Positions 1-8,031 of a stretch of DNA of 34,295 nucleotides are shown here, piece by piece. Every line of letters starts with the position of its first letter. Positions within the stretch are counted from its first letter, which is position 1. A model generated the notes under the pieces. The model saw nothing but the letters and a program-made list of their open reading frames with translations, had not been told where the DNA came from and ran no database searches. The translations under genes were made by a program, and so were the position numbers. Source of the DNA: a virus; IMG/VR virus record IMGVR_UViG_3300036985_005997, positions 1 to 34,295 of that record, one strand, 5' to 3'.

Positions 1-673
1 CCATATCATTTTCGGTGTCTTGTCCTAAACCTTCATCACCCATTCTATTAATGTCACCAGCATCGTGTTGGAAAGTGTCTGATGGTTCATCTCTAAATGC
101 AAAACCATCTGATACGTCAAACATATTTGCTAAATCATCACTTGGGTCGTATCTTTCAACATCCTCCATTGAATCAATATCGTGATGTGGGTGTTCTTGG
201 TCATAATCGTGTAAAGTACCGTAAACATCTTCAGGACCGTGAGATTGGAATTGATAAGCCGACTCTACAGAATCATACTGTTCATCAGTCTCACCTTCTT
301 CTTCAATGTAATCAACGTGAGCTTTTGGGTCAATGTCTTCAACAGTGTCTAAGTCTTGACCATACATTTCTTCGTTAACACTACCACATTGTTCACAAAC
401 ATTTTCTTTCATACCACCACCACATTGTTCACACATTGAATTGGCCTCGTTGATTGATTCGTTAATACCCATGTTAGTGTATTTCATAACCTCTCCTCTA
501 TTATTGACCGTAAGACCACTTTTGTCATTAGCAAAGTCTTGGGTATAGAGAGGTTGTATTTTATCCATAGCGGCGGGGTTCAAGGTTTGATACCCATTAT
601 ACAACTCTTTGTGTTGTGTTAAAATATTCTCTCTTTCGTTTTCCGAAGGACTCCAAACTGCAAAATGTGCCAT
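1..673 (-). CDS. Partial acidic protein with a CxxC-CxxC zinc-ribbon-like segment
   Basis: An open frame starts at the ATG at 673 and stays open to the window edge, giving at least 224 residues; the C-terminus is missing. Two CEQCG motifs (Cys81/84 and Cys93/96) look like a small zinc ribbon. The rest is very acidic and rich in Asp, Glu and His. The N-terminus (residues 9-27, SENERENILTQHKELYNGY) resembles the ITEEE/SESERE-type leaders of other genes here, so it may be a virion protein. A GTATTTAT element lies 17 bases upstream. I do not recognise the family. Confidence 0.75.
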   Translation of the reverse strand, partial: MAHFAVWSPSENERENILTQHKELYNGYQTLNPAAMDKIQPLYTQDFANDKSGLTVNNRGEVMKYTNMGINESINEANSMCEQCGGGMKENVCEQCGSVNEEMYGQDLDTVEDIDPKAHVDYIEEEGETDEQYDSVESAYQFQSHGPEDVYGTLHDYDQEHPHHDIDSMEDVERYDPSDDLANMFDVSDGFAFRDEPSDTFQHDAGDINRMGDEGLGQDTENDM

Positions 674-690
674 ATATGATTACTTTCTTA

Positions 691-698
691 ATAAATAC
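691..698 (-). promoter_or_regulatory. GTATTTAT element before the partial gene at 673
   Basis: Sense-strand GTATTTAT ends 17 bases before the ATG. It is one of 23 copies described under findings. Confidence 0.5.
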
Positions 699-734
699 TT
701 TGATACTCACATTTGTTTTATAATTCAATTTTAC

Positions 735-742
735 TATCTTTG
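735..742 (+). promoter_or_regulatory. Bacteroidota-type promoter (TATCTTTG)
   Basis: TATCTTTG lies 4 bases before the ATG at 747. A TTTG at 712-715 sits 19 bases upstream, which fits the -33/-7 arrangement known for Bacteroidota sigma factor. The start site would fall at or next to the ATG. Confidence 0.7.
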
Positions 743-746
743 TCCT

Positions 747-998
747 ATGGATATTGAAGAAATCAAAGAACGTGCGGAGGGAGCCATATTATTGGATGGT
801 CTTGATGATGCTATAGTTGGTATGGCGGAGGAATTCGGTAATGGATATCGAATTGTATATTCCAAATCAAAAATATACGAAATACTAATGAGCCGTGATA
901 ATATGACTGAAGAGGACGCAATTGAATTCTACGATTACAATATTCTTGGTTTATATGCGTCACCACAAAACGCAATTTTCTTGGAAGATACTTTTTAA
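747..998 (+). CDS. Small conserved phage protein, unknown function
   Basis: The ATG at 747 is preferred over upstream TTG/GTG codons because a TATCTTTG promoter ends 4 bases before it. The product is 83 residues and acidic. The stretch DNMTEEDAIEFYDYNILGLY resembles a short protein often seen in large phages that ends in an EEAxEFxxYNxxGxY-type motif; this is from memory. No catalytic motif is seen. It heads the plus-strand metabolic block. Confidence 0.8.
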   Translation: MDIEEIKERAEGAILLDGLDDAIVGMAEEFGNGYRIVYSKSKIYEILMSRDNMTEEDAIEFYDYNILGLYASPQNAIFLEDTF

Positions 999-1009
999 AT
1001 TTACTAATA

Positions 1010-1234
1010 ATGATTATACTCAACTTTAACACAACAACTAAGACCGCTAGGATTTATGACGGGTCTCAAAACATGACTAATCCGACTATTATTCAGGTTT
1101 TCACCGAAGTACCCACTGTTCAAGTTCGTACTGAAGGATTCTACGAAATCATGCAAGATAAATCTATCAATGGTAATCGTGTACCGGTTTATCGACTACC
1201 AATCCAAAATACATTGATGCAGATTGAGAAATAA
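1010..1234 (+). CDS. Hypothetical protein, 74 aa
   Basis: The ATG lies 11 bases after the previous stop, so it is probably in the same transcript. The sequence is beta-prone with many Thr, Val and Asn residues and no Cys. No membrane segment, signal peptide or known motif is visible. I do not recognise it. Confidence 0.65.
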   Translation: MIILNFNTTTKTARIYDGSQNMTNPTIIQVFTEVPTVQVRTEGFYEIMQDKSINGNRVPVYRLPIQNTLMQIEK

Positions 1235-1238
1235 TTAG

Positions 1239-1246
1239 TAACTTTG
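1239..1246 (+). promoter_or_regulatory. Bacteroidota-type promoter (TAACTTTG)
   Basis: TAACTTTG ends 4 bases before the RNA ligase ATG. No clear TTTG -33 box is seen. The ligase may therefore be transcribed both from here and by read-through. Confidence 0.6.
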
Positions 1247-1250
1247 TTTC

Positions 1251-2348
1251 ATGGAACTTTCGTTAGACATACTAAACAAATACCACGAAGAAGGACTGTT
1301 GTACAAACAAGTACACCCTACTTTGCCGTTAACTATTTGGAACTACTCAGAAAAAGTTCAGTACGAAAGTCTATGGGACGATGTAACCTCACAATGTAGA
1401 GGTTTAGTTACTGACGATACAACTGGTACAATCTTGGTTCGTCCATTTAGAAAATTCTTCAACTACGAAGAGGTTGTTGGTAAGGATGTAATTCCTTCCA
1501 AGGGCGATTATGTTTACATCCAAGAAAAGATGGATGGGTCTTTGGGTATTTTGTTCAACTACGAGGACCAGTGGATTATGGCAACTCGTGGTTCATTTGT
1601 CTCGGAACAAGCCATAAAAGGTCTTGAGATTGTTAAATCTAAGTATTTCTTGGGTTCATGGTCAAAGGAATATGCTTACTTGGTAGAAATCATCTACCCT
1701 GAAAATCGTATTGTTGTTGACTACGGTGAGGAAATGGTAACTTTTTTGTCTGTAGTTTTGAACGAAAGTTGGAAATGGAATCCCACTGACGACACTGAAT
1801 TACATTGGACTACCGCAAAAATGGTTCTACATGCTAACGGTGTTGAAGAAGATGATGTGGTAAAAACTGAACAACACTTCAACTTCTCTGATGAACTATA
1901 CAAGTCTTTGAAAGAAAAGAACGAGACCAACAAAGAAGGTTTTGTCTTGAGGTTCCAACCCGGTAACTTCAGGATGAAAATTAAGTTTGAGGAATATGTT
2001 CGTCTTCACAAGATTATGACCAACCTATCAACCACTGCGGTGTGGGAGGTTTTATCTAATGGTGGAAGTATGGATGAACTTCTTAAGGATGTACCTGATG
2101 AATTTTACAATAAAATCAAGGAGTATGAAGAGAAACTTAGATTTCAATTCAACTTAATTGATACTGACTACAAAACATTCTTTAGATACATTCAAATCAA
2201 AGTTAAAGAGTATGGTGGTGACAGAGGAACTTTTGCACGATTAGCCAAAGAATACACATACCCTTCATTAATGTTTGGTTTGTTGGATGGTAAAGACATC
2301 TCACCAAACATTTGGAAAATAATTAAACCTGAATTTAAAAAATTATAA
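1251..2348 (+). CDS. rnlA: T4 Rnl1-type RNA ligase
   Basis: ATP-dependent RNA ligase that would seal 5'-phosphate and 3'-OH RNA ends through a ligase-adenylate. The nucleotidyltransferase motifs are in order: motif I EKMDGSLG with Lys93 as the probable adenylated lysine (T4 Rnl1 has KEDGS), the upstream RGLVTD around Arg50, motif III-like LVEIIYPENRIVVDY at 144-158, motif IV KEGFVLR at 228-234, and motif V KIKFEEY at 243-249. At 365 residues it matches T4 Rnl1 (374). In T4 this enzyme repairs tRNA cut by a host suicide nuclease together with polynucleotide kinase (Pnkp). No Pnkp gene is in this window. Confidence 0.93.
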   Translation: MELSLDILNKYHEEGLLYKQVHPTLPLTIWNYSEKVQYESLWDDVTSQCRGLVTDDTTGTILVRPFRKFFNYEEVVGKDVIPSKGDYVYIQEKMDGSLGILFNYEDQWIMATRGSFVSEQAIKGLEIVKSKYFLGSWSKEYAYLVEIIYPENRIVVDYGEEMVTFLSVVLNESWKWNPTDDTELHWTTAKMVLHANGVEEDDVVKTEQHFNFSDELYKSLKEKNETNKEGFVLRFQPGNFRMKIKFEEYVRLHKIMTNLSTTAVWEVLSNGGSMDELLKDVPDEFYNKIKEYEEKLRFQFNLIDTDYKTFFRYIQIKVKEYGGDRGTFARLAKEYTYPSLMFGLLDGKDISPNIWKIIKPEFKKL

Positions 2349-2351
2349 GTT

Positions 2352-2489
2352 ATGCCTGAAACAGAAAATCATTTACCATCCATCTTAGAAATTGAATGGC
2401 AAGAAATGTGTAACAAACTATCCGACATCCGTCTAAGAATTTCTATTGAGGATGAGGAAACCATAAAAGAAATTTTAATGAAATATTGA
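2352..2489 (+). CDS. Hypothetical small protein, 45 aa
   Basis: This short frame begins MPETENHLPSILEIEWQEM and ends at TGA 2487-2489. It starts 3 bases after the ligase stop and its stop overlaps the next ATG (TGATG), which is typical of a translated gene in an operon. It is acidic and predicted helical. No motif is recognised. Confidence 0.6.
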   Translation: MPETENHLPSILEIEWQEMCNKLSDIRLRISIEDEETIKEILMKY

Positions 2490-2701
2490 TGAATAATTTA
2501 GATATAGATTTACAAAATATGACCGACATTGAGAAGTCGGCATTAATCTCTAAATTGGATTATGAAATAACCAAAGAAGTTTTAAATGGACATAAATCTG
2601 TTATTGGAGATAAATTTCAAATGCACAGAAACATTATATTAAAACTACGAAAAGAATTATTTCCTGATTCAGTTTGGGCTTTAGGGACAAAACAAGATTA
2701 A
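2489..2701 (+). CDS. Hypothetical protein, 70 aa
   Basis: The ATG at 2489 is coupled to the previous stop (TGATG); the TTG just before it is a less likely start. The protein is charged and helical and ends in LFPDSVWALGTKQD. It lies 3 bases upstream of thyA, in the same transcript. The family is not recognised. Confidence 0.7.
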   Translation: MNNLDIDLQNMTDIEKSALISKLDYEITKEVLNGHKSVIGDKFQMHRNIILKLRKELFPDSVWALGTKQD

Positions 2702-2704
2702 CAT

Positions 2705-3808
2705 ATGAACAATTTAGACAAACAATATCAAGAACTTTTAAAAACTATCTTAGAATACGGAATTGAAAAAAAAGATAGGACTGGTACTGGCACCAAATCT
2801 ATTTTTGGTTACACCATTCGTCATAATATGAGCGAGGGATTTCCTTTGTTAACAACAAAGAGGATGGGTATCAAAACTCTTTCAACGGAACTCAAGTGGT
2901 TTCTTAAGGGTGATACAAACATCAAATACCTTGTTGATAATAATTGCCATATTTGGGATGGAGATTGTTATAAAGCATATATTAAAAGATATAATAAAGG
3001 TGAATATGTTGGTAAAACCAAATTATTAGAAAATTCTAAGAAAAATAGAACATTGACTGAACCATTCACACAAGAAGAATTTATCAATAAAATCAAAACA
3101 GATGATGAGTTTGCTAAACAGTGGGGTGATTTAGGACCAATTTATGGTAAGCAATGGAGAAAGTGGGTTGGACAAGACCAAACCGCTAAAGGAAGCTTAT
3201 CTGCTTCAACAACTTTTGGTTATGTAGACCAAATCCAAAACCTAATCCAAGACCTTAAAACAAATCCAGACTCAAGACGACTAATGGTTTCTGCTTGGAA
3301 TGTAGGTGAATTAGACCAAATGGTTCTTCCACCTTGTCATTATGGATTCCAAGTTTATACAAGAGAGTTGAGTTTAGAAGAGAGATTAGATTTAGCATCA
3401 AAAACTTATGATGTATTTGACCCGTTAGATTTTAGTATTCCCGCTAAAGTAGACCACGATGAAATTGATAAACTATATCCTGTTCCTAAAAGAGCAATCT
3501 CTTTAATGTGGAATCAACGTTCAGTAGATACGTTCTTAGGTTTACCATTCAACATTGCTTCTTATGGGTTACTATTGATTTTAATCGCACGTGAGGTTAA
3601 TATGATACCTGAGAATCTTATTGGTAACTTGGGGGATACACATTTATATCTAAATCATTTAGAACAGGCTGAAGAACAAATGTCACGAGAACCGTTTGAA
3701 TTACCAAAAATTGAAATACTTGAAAGTAACATTTCAGAAGGTGAATTTGAATTCAATTTAGTTGGGTATCAATCTTATTCTCAGATTAAAGCACCTTTAT
3801 CAAATTAA
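2705..3808 (+). CDS. thyA: Thymidylate synthase (ThyA type)
   Basis: Converts dUMP to dTMP using methylene-tetrahydrofolate and would supply thymidine for phage DNA. Signature motifs are present: RTGTGT at 25-30, FPLLTTKR at 46-53, LPPCHYGFQVY at 208-218 with catalytic Cys211, and QRSVDTFLGLPFNIASYG at 271-288. The C-terminal region GNLGDTHLYLNH is also typical. At 367 residues it is about 100 longer than E. coli ThyA (264). The extra length is in two insertions, roughly 92-135 and 220-262. No interrupted frame or intron is seen. Confidence 0.96.
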   Translation: MNNLDKQYQELLKTILEYGIEKKDRTGTGTKSIFGYTIRHNMSEGFPLLTTKRMGIKTLSTELKWFLKGDTNIKYLVDNNCHIWDGDCYKAYIKRYNKGEYVGKTKLLENSKKNRTLTEPFTQEEFINKIKTDDEFAKQWGDLGPIYGKQWRKWVGQDQTAKGSLSASTTFGYVDQIQNLIQDLKTNPDSRRLMVSAWNVGELDQMVLPPCHYGFQVYTRELSLEERLDLASKTYDVFDPLDFSIPAKVDHDEIDKLYPVPKRAISLMWNQRSVDTFLGLPFNIASYGLLLILIAREVNMIPENLIGNLGDTHLYLNHLEQAEEQMSREPFELPKIEILESNISEGEFEFNLVGYQSYSQIKAPLSN

Positions 3809-3814
3809 AAAATT

Positions 3815-4057
3815 ATGGATACAAGTTCACTTCCTTTACAACCAACTAAGGCAAGCATCGTACAAAGATTGTTAGATGGAAAGTTAATCACTACAGAAGA
3901 AGCAGTAATTCTTCTCACAAATGACCAATCAATTAATATTCCGTGGTACCCTTCGTATCCAAGTTACCCAATAGGCATTCCAAACCCTTACGCGCCACCT
4001 TATAACCCTCAAATTTGGTATACAAATAATGTAAATCACAACGACACAAAAAAATAA
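3815..4057 (+). CDS. Small Pro/Tyr-rich protein, 80 aa
   Basis: The N-terminal half (residues 12-36, including IVQRLLDGKLITTEEAVILL) looks like a compact helical domain. The C-terminal half is low-complexity and rich in Pro and Tyr (PWYPSYPSYPIGIPNPYAPP). No signal peptide is seen. It sits 6 bases after thyA and 1 base before the RmlC-like gene. Function unknown. Confidence 0.7.
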   Translation: MDTSSLPLQPTKASIVQRLLDGKLITTEEAVILLTNDQSINIPWYPSYPSYPIGIPNPYAPPYNPQIWYTNNVNHNDTKK

Positions 4058-4058
4058 T

Positions 4059-4577
4059 ATGGAAATACCTTTTTTAATAGAACACAAGACCTTTCAAGAC
4101 GAACGGGGAAATTTTTGTAGTGTTCGTACAAATGTTATTGAAGACTCACGTCTTGATAAAAATTGGGTTCAGGTAAACACAAGTATTAGTTTAGAACCAT
4201 TTACTGTTCGTGGAATGCACTTTCAAGTAGGTGGTTTTGAACAATCCAAATATATGAAAATTGTTTGGGGTCGTATTATGAATTTTGTAATCTGTATTGA
4301 TAAATCAAGACCTGATTTTGGTAAGAAATACATTTTTGAAATTGATAAGGACCATGCGGTTTTGGTACCAAAAGGATTTGCAAACGGAGTTTTGACCTTA
4401 GAACCTAATACCGTCATTCAATATTTGGTGGATAACACATACTCGCCAGATAATGAGAGGTCACTACTTTATTCTTCTCTACCTGAATTTAAAGATATGG
4501 TTGCAGGATTTACCAGTAATCCAACTATATCAGAAAAAGATTTGAATGGTATTTTGTGGGAAGATTGGTGTAATTAG
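4059..4577 (+). CDS. rmlC: dTDP-4-dehydrorhamnose 3,5-epimerase-like protein (RmlC family)
   Basis: Family members epimerise dTDP-4-keto-6-deoxyglucose on the way to dTDP-rhamnose. The sequence shows the RmlC cupin signatures: FQDERGNF at 12-19, VRGMHFQ at 50-56 with the expected catalytic His54, PDFGKKYIFEI at 85-95, VPKGFANGVLTL at 103-114 and YLVDNTYSP at 122-130. At 172 residues it is close to the usual 180. The specificity could differ, for example another nucleotide sugar. No other rhamnose-pathway gene is in view. Its stop overlaps the convergent neighbour's stop. Confidence 0.85.
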   Translation: MEIPFLIEHKTFQDERGNFCSVRTNVIEDSRLDKNWVQVNTSISLEPFTVRGMHFQVGGFEQSKYMKIVWGRIMNFVICIDKSRPDFGKKYIFEIDKDHAVLVPKGFANGVLTLEPNTVIQYLVDNTYSPDNERSLLYSSLPEFKDMVAGFTSNPTISEKDLNGILWEDWCN

Positions 4578-5188
4578 TAGAATAGTTTCCAAAATGTAAA
4601 AAGTCTGTTAGCTACCTTAAAAACAAGTCTTTCAACATTTCTAAAATATTCATCATCATCATCACTTTCCAAATCTTTAATAGATTTAAAAACACCCGAA
4701 ATCAATTCTGATTTAACTTCTTCCGCCATTTCAAGAACTTCATCAAAAGATTCTTGATTTGGTGGATTTTCACCGTAATATCTATCTATCCAATCTTTTC
4801 CCGAGTAAAGAAACTTTGGTGCCTCATACATATTAATAACACCTGATTCCCTAACTTTATCTAAGTAATTAAAAATTAAATCTCTATTGAAATTTTTTCT
4901 GAGGTCACGGTTTTGTAACAAAAAATCCATTTGGTCTTCATCCCTACTATTAATATACTCATCATTTTCGGTTATGTTTTCCTTTATTTGTCTATAAACA
5001 TCTTTACAAGACAATAAACTTAGTGATGAACCATTATCCCATTTAACACCAATAATGTAACATTCGTCAGTTTCAAACGGGTCTCGGGTTACACTTGTGA
5101 CAGTACCCTTATCTTTTGTGGATAGGTCTAATTCGTCTTCCATATAGACTAACATTAGTCTATCACCAATTTTTACTTTAGGATTCAT
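4574..5188 (-). CDS. DUF4314-like protein, 204 aa
   Basis: Residues 5-62 resemble the DUF4314 pattern: KIGDRLMLVYMEDE, then KGTVTSV and GVKWDNGSSLSLL, a small beta-rich fold seen in phage and mobile-element proteins. The remainder is acidic and helical with a DDDD run near the end. Its ATATTTAT element is divergent from that of the plus-strand gene at 5223. It overlaps the RmlC gene by 4 bases, tail to tail. Function unknown. Confidence 0.75.
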   Translation of the reverse strand: MNPKVKIGDRLMLVYMEDELDLSTKDKGTVTSVTRDPFETDECYIIGVKWDNGSSLSLLSCKDVYRQIKENITENDEYINSRDEDQMDFLLQNRDLRKNFNRDLIFNYLDKVRESGVINMYEAPKFLYSGKDWIDRYYGENPPNQESFDEVLEMAEEVKSELISGVFKSIKDLESDDDDEYFRNVERLVFKVANRLFTFWKLFY

Positions 5189-5194
5189 TTGATT

Positions 5195-5202
5195 ATAAAT
5201 AT
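5195..5202 (-). promoter_or_regulatory. ATATTTAT element before the gene at 5188
   Basis: Ends 6 bases before the ATG and is placed back to back with the plus-strand copy at 5209. Confidence 0.5.
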
Positions 5203-5208
5203 ATTGGA

Positions 5209-5216
5209 GTATTTAT
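5209..5216 (+). promoter_or_regulatory. GTATTTAT element before the gene at 5223
   Basis: Ends 6 bases before the ATG and forms a divergent pair with 5195-5202. Confidence 0.55.
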
Positions 5217-5222
5217 TAAAGT

Positions 5223-5849
5223 ATGGAGTATCTTATAAGTGAGAGTCAACTCAAATTAATTTTAAGTGAATCTAATGGTAATGGAAATATTACAGAAGAC
5301 CTTAAACAAATGTTTGAGTCTGTAAAACAAATGCTAATCACCAACGCAAATGTTTGGGGATTGAACGCAAAATTTTTAATCACTTGGGGTGCTGCATTGG
5401 GTGGTATGATTCTTCCACTAAAAAATTGGTTAGAAGGTCAATCAACTGATTTAACTCAAGAACAAGTATATCTTTTACTTTTAGGTATTGCATCAAATTA
5501 TTATTACGATAACTCAGATTTTATTAGAAAAGTTGTTGCTAAAATAAAGGATGAAGGGTTAATGGATATCTTTAAGAGATTATATTCCAAATCCGAAGAA
5601 TTAAAAAGAGCTTTAGAAGAGTTTTTACGAACAATTAAAATTAACGTATCAACAAACGCATCAATTGTTAGTTATGCATTTATTTTACCAATACTTCACG
5701 ACATTTATCAATTATATGATGGTGTTAATCCAAATGAATCATTAAAAATGATTATAAGTAGGATAATTGCTTCAGGTGTTGTATTAATTGGTGGTAGTAT
5801 CTTAACCACTTTTATTCAAAAAGTTATAAGTAAACTTTCAGGTAATTAA
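5223..5849 (+). CDS. Leader-tagged membrane protein
   Basis: It opens with the leader MEYLISESQLKLILSES, whose LSE fits the (I/L)xE cleavage rule. Three or four hydrophobic stretches follow: about 50-66 (FLITWGAALGGMILPL), 83-93 (VYLLLLGIASN), 147-160 (IVSYAFILPILHD) and 182-200 (IIASGVVLIGGSILTTFI). It is probably a membrane-inserting protein of 208 residues. A leader plus membrane segments would suit an ejected virion protein; a holin-like role is an alternative. It converges with the gene at 5846, overlapping by 4 bases. Confidence 0.75.
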   Translation: MEYLISESQLKLILSESNGNGNITEDLKQMFESVKQMLITNANVWGLNAKFLITWGAALGGMILPLKNWLEGQSTDLTQEQVYLLLLGIASNYYYDNSDFIRKVVAKIKDEGLMDIFKRLYSKSEELKRALEEFLRTIKINVSTNASIVSYAFILPILHDIYQLYDGVNPNESLKMIISRIIASGVVLIGGSILTTFIQKVISKLSGN

Positions 5850-6487
5850 ATTACCTTTACTGATGTTAGAAATGCCCAATCTTCATCATCTACAGTCATA
5901 AATTTATTTTCATATTGGGAAACTAAAAACCCGCTCATGTAATTATTAACCATGTCAATAAAAATATTATTCTGAGCATCATTTTTTGATATACCATATT
6001 TTTCACTATCAAAATTCACATTAAAATTAAAATCAATTGATTTTATTACAGGATTTATAACTAAAGAAAAATCCGTAGCATCTACTTTATATGAAATAAC
6101 ATCATTATTATCTTTATTAACCACAGCACCTATAAGGGGTAAATTATTAAATTTCTTTAAAGTTTTTTGTTTATCCTTGTCATTAACGCGATACATTGAG
6201 TACGATAATCTTTCACCTTCCAAATTATTTGGACCTGAAAGGTTTAATTTCATATCATAGGCAGTGTCTTCAATATCTAAAATATCAAACGCAGCTAAAA
6301 TCAATTTTTCACCAAATCCATATATGTTTAACGCCAAAAATGTTACATCATCAGACTGAGTTGCGTCGATATAAAATTCATATACCCCATCATTAAAAAC
6401 TATTTGGGTGAAGGTATAAGTTGTATCTCTATCAACCCATTTGTTTCTTGATAAAATCTGTTTTAATATTCTAGATAAATTAGTCAT
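5846..6487 (-). CDS. Hypothetical protein, 213 aa
   Basis: Last gene of the minus operon that starts at 7962. Its start overlaps the previous gene's stop by 8 bases. The N-terminus MTNLSRILKQILSRN is amphipathic and could be a divergent leader, but it lacks an (I/L)xE site. The body is acidic, Asn-rich and beta-prone. The family is not recognised. Confidence 0.7.
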   Translation of the reverse strand: MTNLSRILKQILSRNKWVDRDTTYTFTQIVFNDGVYEFYIDATQSDDVTFLALNIYGFGEKLILAAFDILDIEDTAYDMKLNLSGPNNLEGERLSYSMYRVNDKDKQKTLKKFNNLPLIGAVVNKDNNDVISYKVDATDFSLVINPVIKSIDFNFNVNFDSEKYGISKNDAQNNIFIDMVNNYMSGFLVSQYENKFMTVDDEDWAFLTSVKVI

Positions 6488-7079
6488 TCTTTCCGTAATT
6501 TTCTAATAATTTTCTTATCAGTTTATTAACTTCTTTATCTTTAAGATTGTGTTTGTGAGGATATTTTTTAAACCAATCTTTCATAACTTTTCTTATTTCA
6601 GTTTTTGTTGTCTTACTTTTGGCTTCAAAACCTCTGATTTGTGCCTCTAACTCGTGAGGTTGGGAATAATATTTAAATGGTTTTTTTGGTATCTTTTTTG
6701 GGAACTCAAGACCACTTTCTTCTTGTAAAAAATGAACAACCTCATGAGTAACTAATTCATGAAGTTCAGGTATTACTAAATCCAAAATTTCATCAATTGG
6801 TTGGTTTGGGTTCAACTTAACCTCAATTTTGATTGTTCCCTCACCATCATAATATTCACCATCAACTTCTGGTTCAGGTAAAGCTGTATCGTGAGCAATA
6901 TCCAATTCCAAAGTAAGAGCGTTTAAATTTTCAAAAATGTAGATTCCTTCACCAACACTATCATCGGGTAAATAAAAGTATCCTAAACGATTTCTTTTGA
7001 GTACATTAACAACGTCGGTAACCAAAGCGTTTGCAATGATTTCCAATTTTTCCAAGTTAGTTTTAACGACCTTTTTCAT
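6480..7079 (-). CDS. Zincin-like putative metallopeptidase
   Basis: Residues 112-116 read HEVVH, the HExxH zinc-binding and catalytic motif, followed by FLQ. An acidic candidate third ligand follows in PHELEAQ (Glu143/Glu145). This layout resembles small gluzincin-type domains. The length is 199 residues with no signal peptide. It is coupled by ATGA to the upstream cupin-like gene. Whether it is an active protease, and on what substrate, cannot be told from sequence. A second zincin-like gene lies at 18738. Confidence 0.65.
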   Translation of the reverse strand: MKKVVKTNLEKLEIIANALVTDVVNVLKRNRLGYFYLPDDSVGEGIYIFENLNALTLELDIAHDTALPEPEVDGEYYDGEGTIKIEVKLNPNQPIDEILDLVIPELHELVTHEVVHFLQEESGLEFPKKIPKKPFKYYSQPHELEAQIRGFEAKSKTTKTEIRKVMKDWFKKYPHKHNLKDKEVNKLIRKLLENYGKND

Positions 7080-7345
7080 TCTACTTCTTCAATTGATACC
7101 ACCAAATTACCATTTCCCTTAATAACTCTGTGCCAAGCAAATTTAGGTATAAATAACTTATCATTTACATTTAATTTGTTTGGCAATCCATCATCCATTT
7201 GAAACATCCAATTATCAGACTCTAAAATAGTCACCCATCTGTTTTTCAAATCAAAATGCCATTTTAGTTCCTCGTCATCAACATTTTCTTGGAATGTTCT
7301 GACAAGATTACCGTCACTTATAATTTGTTCAAATGGGAAATCCAT
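7076..7345 (-). CDS. Cupin-like conserved phage protein
   Basis: The ATG at 7345 overlaps the upstream stop (TAATG), which selects it over an upstream GTG. The product is 89-90 residues. The pattern EELKWHFD, then WMFQMDDGLP, then LFIPKFAWHRVIKG is one I associate with a small family common in large phages. The late His and the LFIPKxxxHR turn look cupin-like. Function unknown. Confidence 0.72.
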   Translation of the reverse strand: MDFPFEQIISDGNLVRTFQENVDDEELKWHFDLKNRWVTILESDNWMFQMDDGLPNKLNVNDKLFIPKFAWHRVIKGNGNLVVSIEEVE

Positions 7346-7962
7346 TACCAAGAATTACCTGAGGATAAACCTAACTGTTTAGCATAACGTCCAACATTAC
7401 AAGACCAATATCCTGCGGTTGTCCTGTCTTTCTTTTGGTCGCATTTATGTCTTGCTCTGAATGATTTTGCAGCACCCTTGTTACTGTTTCTAACTCTTAA
7501 GTTTGGGTCACCAAATGTTACTTTCTTTACCCCACCACCAGGTGTTTTTACATATACCGCAAATTTCTTTGGTCCACCCGGTGTTCTGAATGGTTTACCA
7601 AGTTTAACATTTTTCCCTCTGTGTTTAGCTTCTTCTAAAACCTCATCTTCATCAACTAAAAATGGCGCATCCAAATATACTTCTTGTCCTTCAATGATAA
7701 TGGCTTTACCTAAATCTGATTCAACCATTAAAGTATCTTCCTCATTCAATTCAATTAAATCTTGTTCGTATAAATCCCTAACTTCATTAACCAAATTAAA
7801 ATATCCTGTTGAATATACTCTATAGATGTTATTGGTTAACGATAAACTATTTTCAATGTGGTAATTTAAACTTTCAGATATTTTAACATTCTTTTTAAGA
7901 ACTAAAGTTGGGTTTTCTTTTTCCTCAGTATACTCTCTTAATATTTCTAATATGTTTTTCAT
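7345..7962 (-). CDS. Virion-associated-type protein with a conserved C-terminal domain
   Basis: The ATG at 7962 follows a GTATTTAT element by 15 bases, so upstream in-frame codons are rejected. The N-terminus MKNILEILREYTEEKE resembles the leader family with a YTE or TEE cleavage candidate. The C-terminal part (about 130-205) contains KPFRTPGGPKKFAVYV, then VTFGDPNLRVR, then SFRARHKCD and YWSCNVGRYA. This domain recurs in large marine and T4-like phages and is often linked to head proteins; that is from memory, and its function is unknown. It heads the operon 7962-5846. Confidence 0.75.
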   Translation of the reverse strand: MKNILEILREYTEEKENPTLVLKKNVKISESLNYHIENSLSLTNNIYRVYSTGYFNLVNEVRDLYEQDLIELNEEDTLMVESDLGKAIIIEGQEVYLDAPFLVDEDEVLEEAKHRGKNVKLGKPFRTPGGPKKFAVYVKTPGGGVKKVTFGDPNLRVRNSNKGAAKSFRARHKCDQKKDRTTAGYWSCNVGRYAKQLGLSSGNSW

Positions 7963-7977
7963 AAACACTATTTTATT

Positions 7978-7985
7978 ATAAATAC
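7978..7985 (-). promoter_or_regulatory. GTATTTAT element of the 7962-5846 operon
   Basis: Ends 15 bases before the ATG at 7962. The host-type plus-strand promoter at 8020 is divergent to it. Confidence 0.5.
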
Positions 7986-8019
7986 TAACTAACCTTATTG
8001 TGTATTGTATAGTTTTTAC

Positions 8020-8027
8020 TATCTTTG
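8020..8027 (+). promoter_or_regulatory. Bacteroidota-type promoter (TATCTTTG)
   Basis: Ends 4 bases before the ATG at 8032. A TTG-containing -33 candidate lies at about 7998-8000. Confidence 0.65.
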
Positions 8028-8031
8028 TAGT

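Noticed and set aside
97-378. Plus-strand frame of 93 codons near the window start
   Set aside because: It lies within the minus-strand gene 1-673, which has a promoter element, a zinc-ribbon motif and sensible composition.
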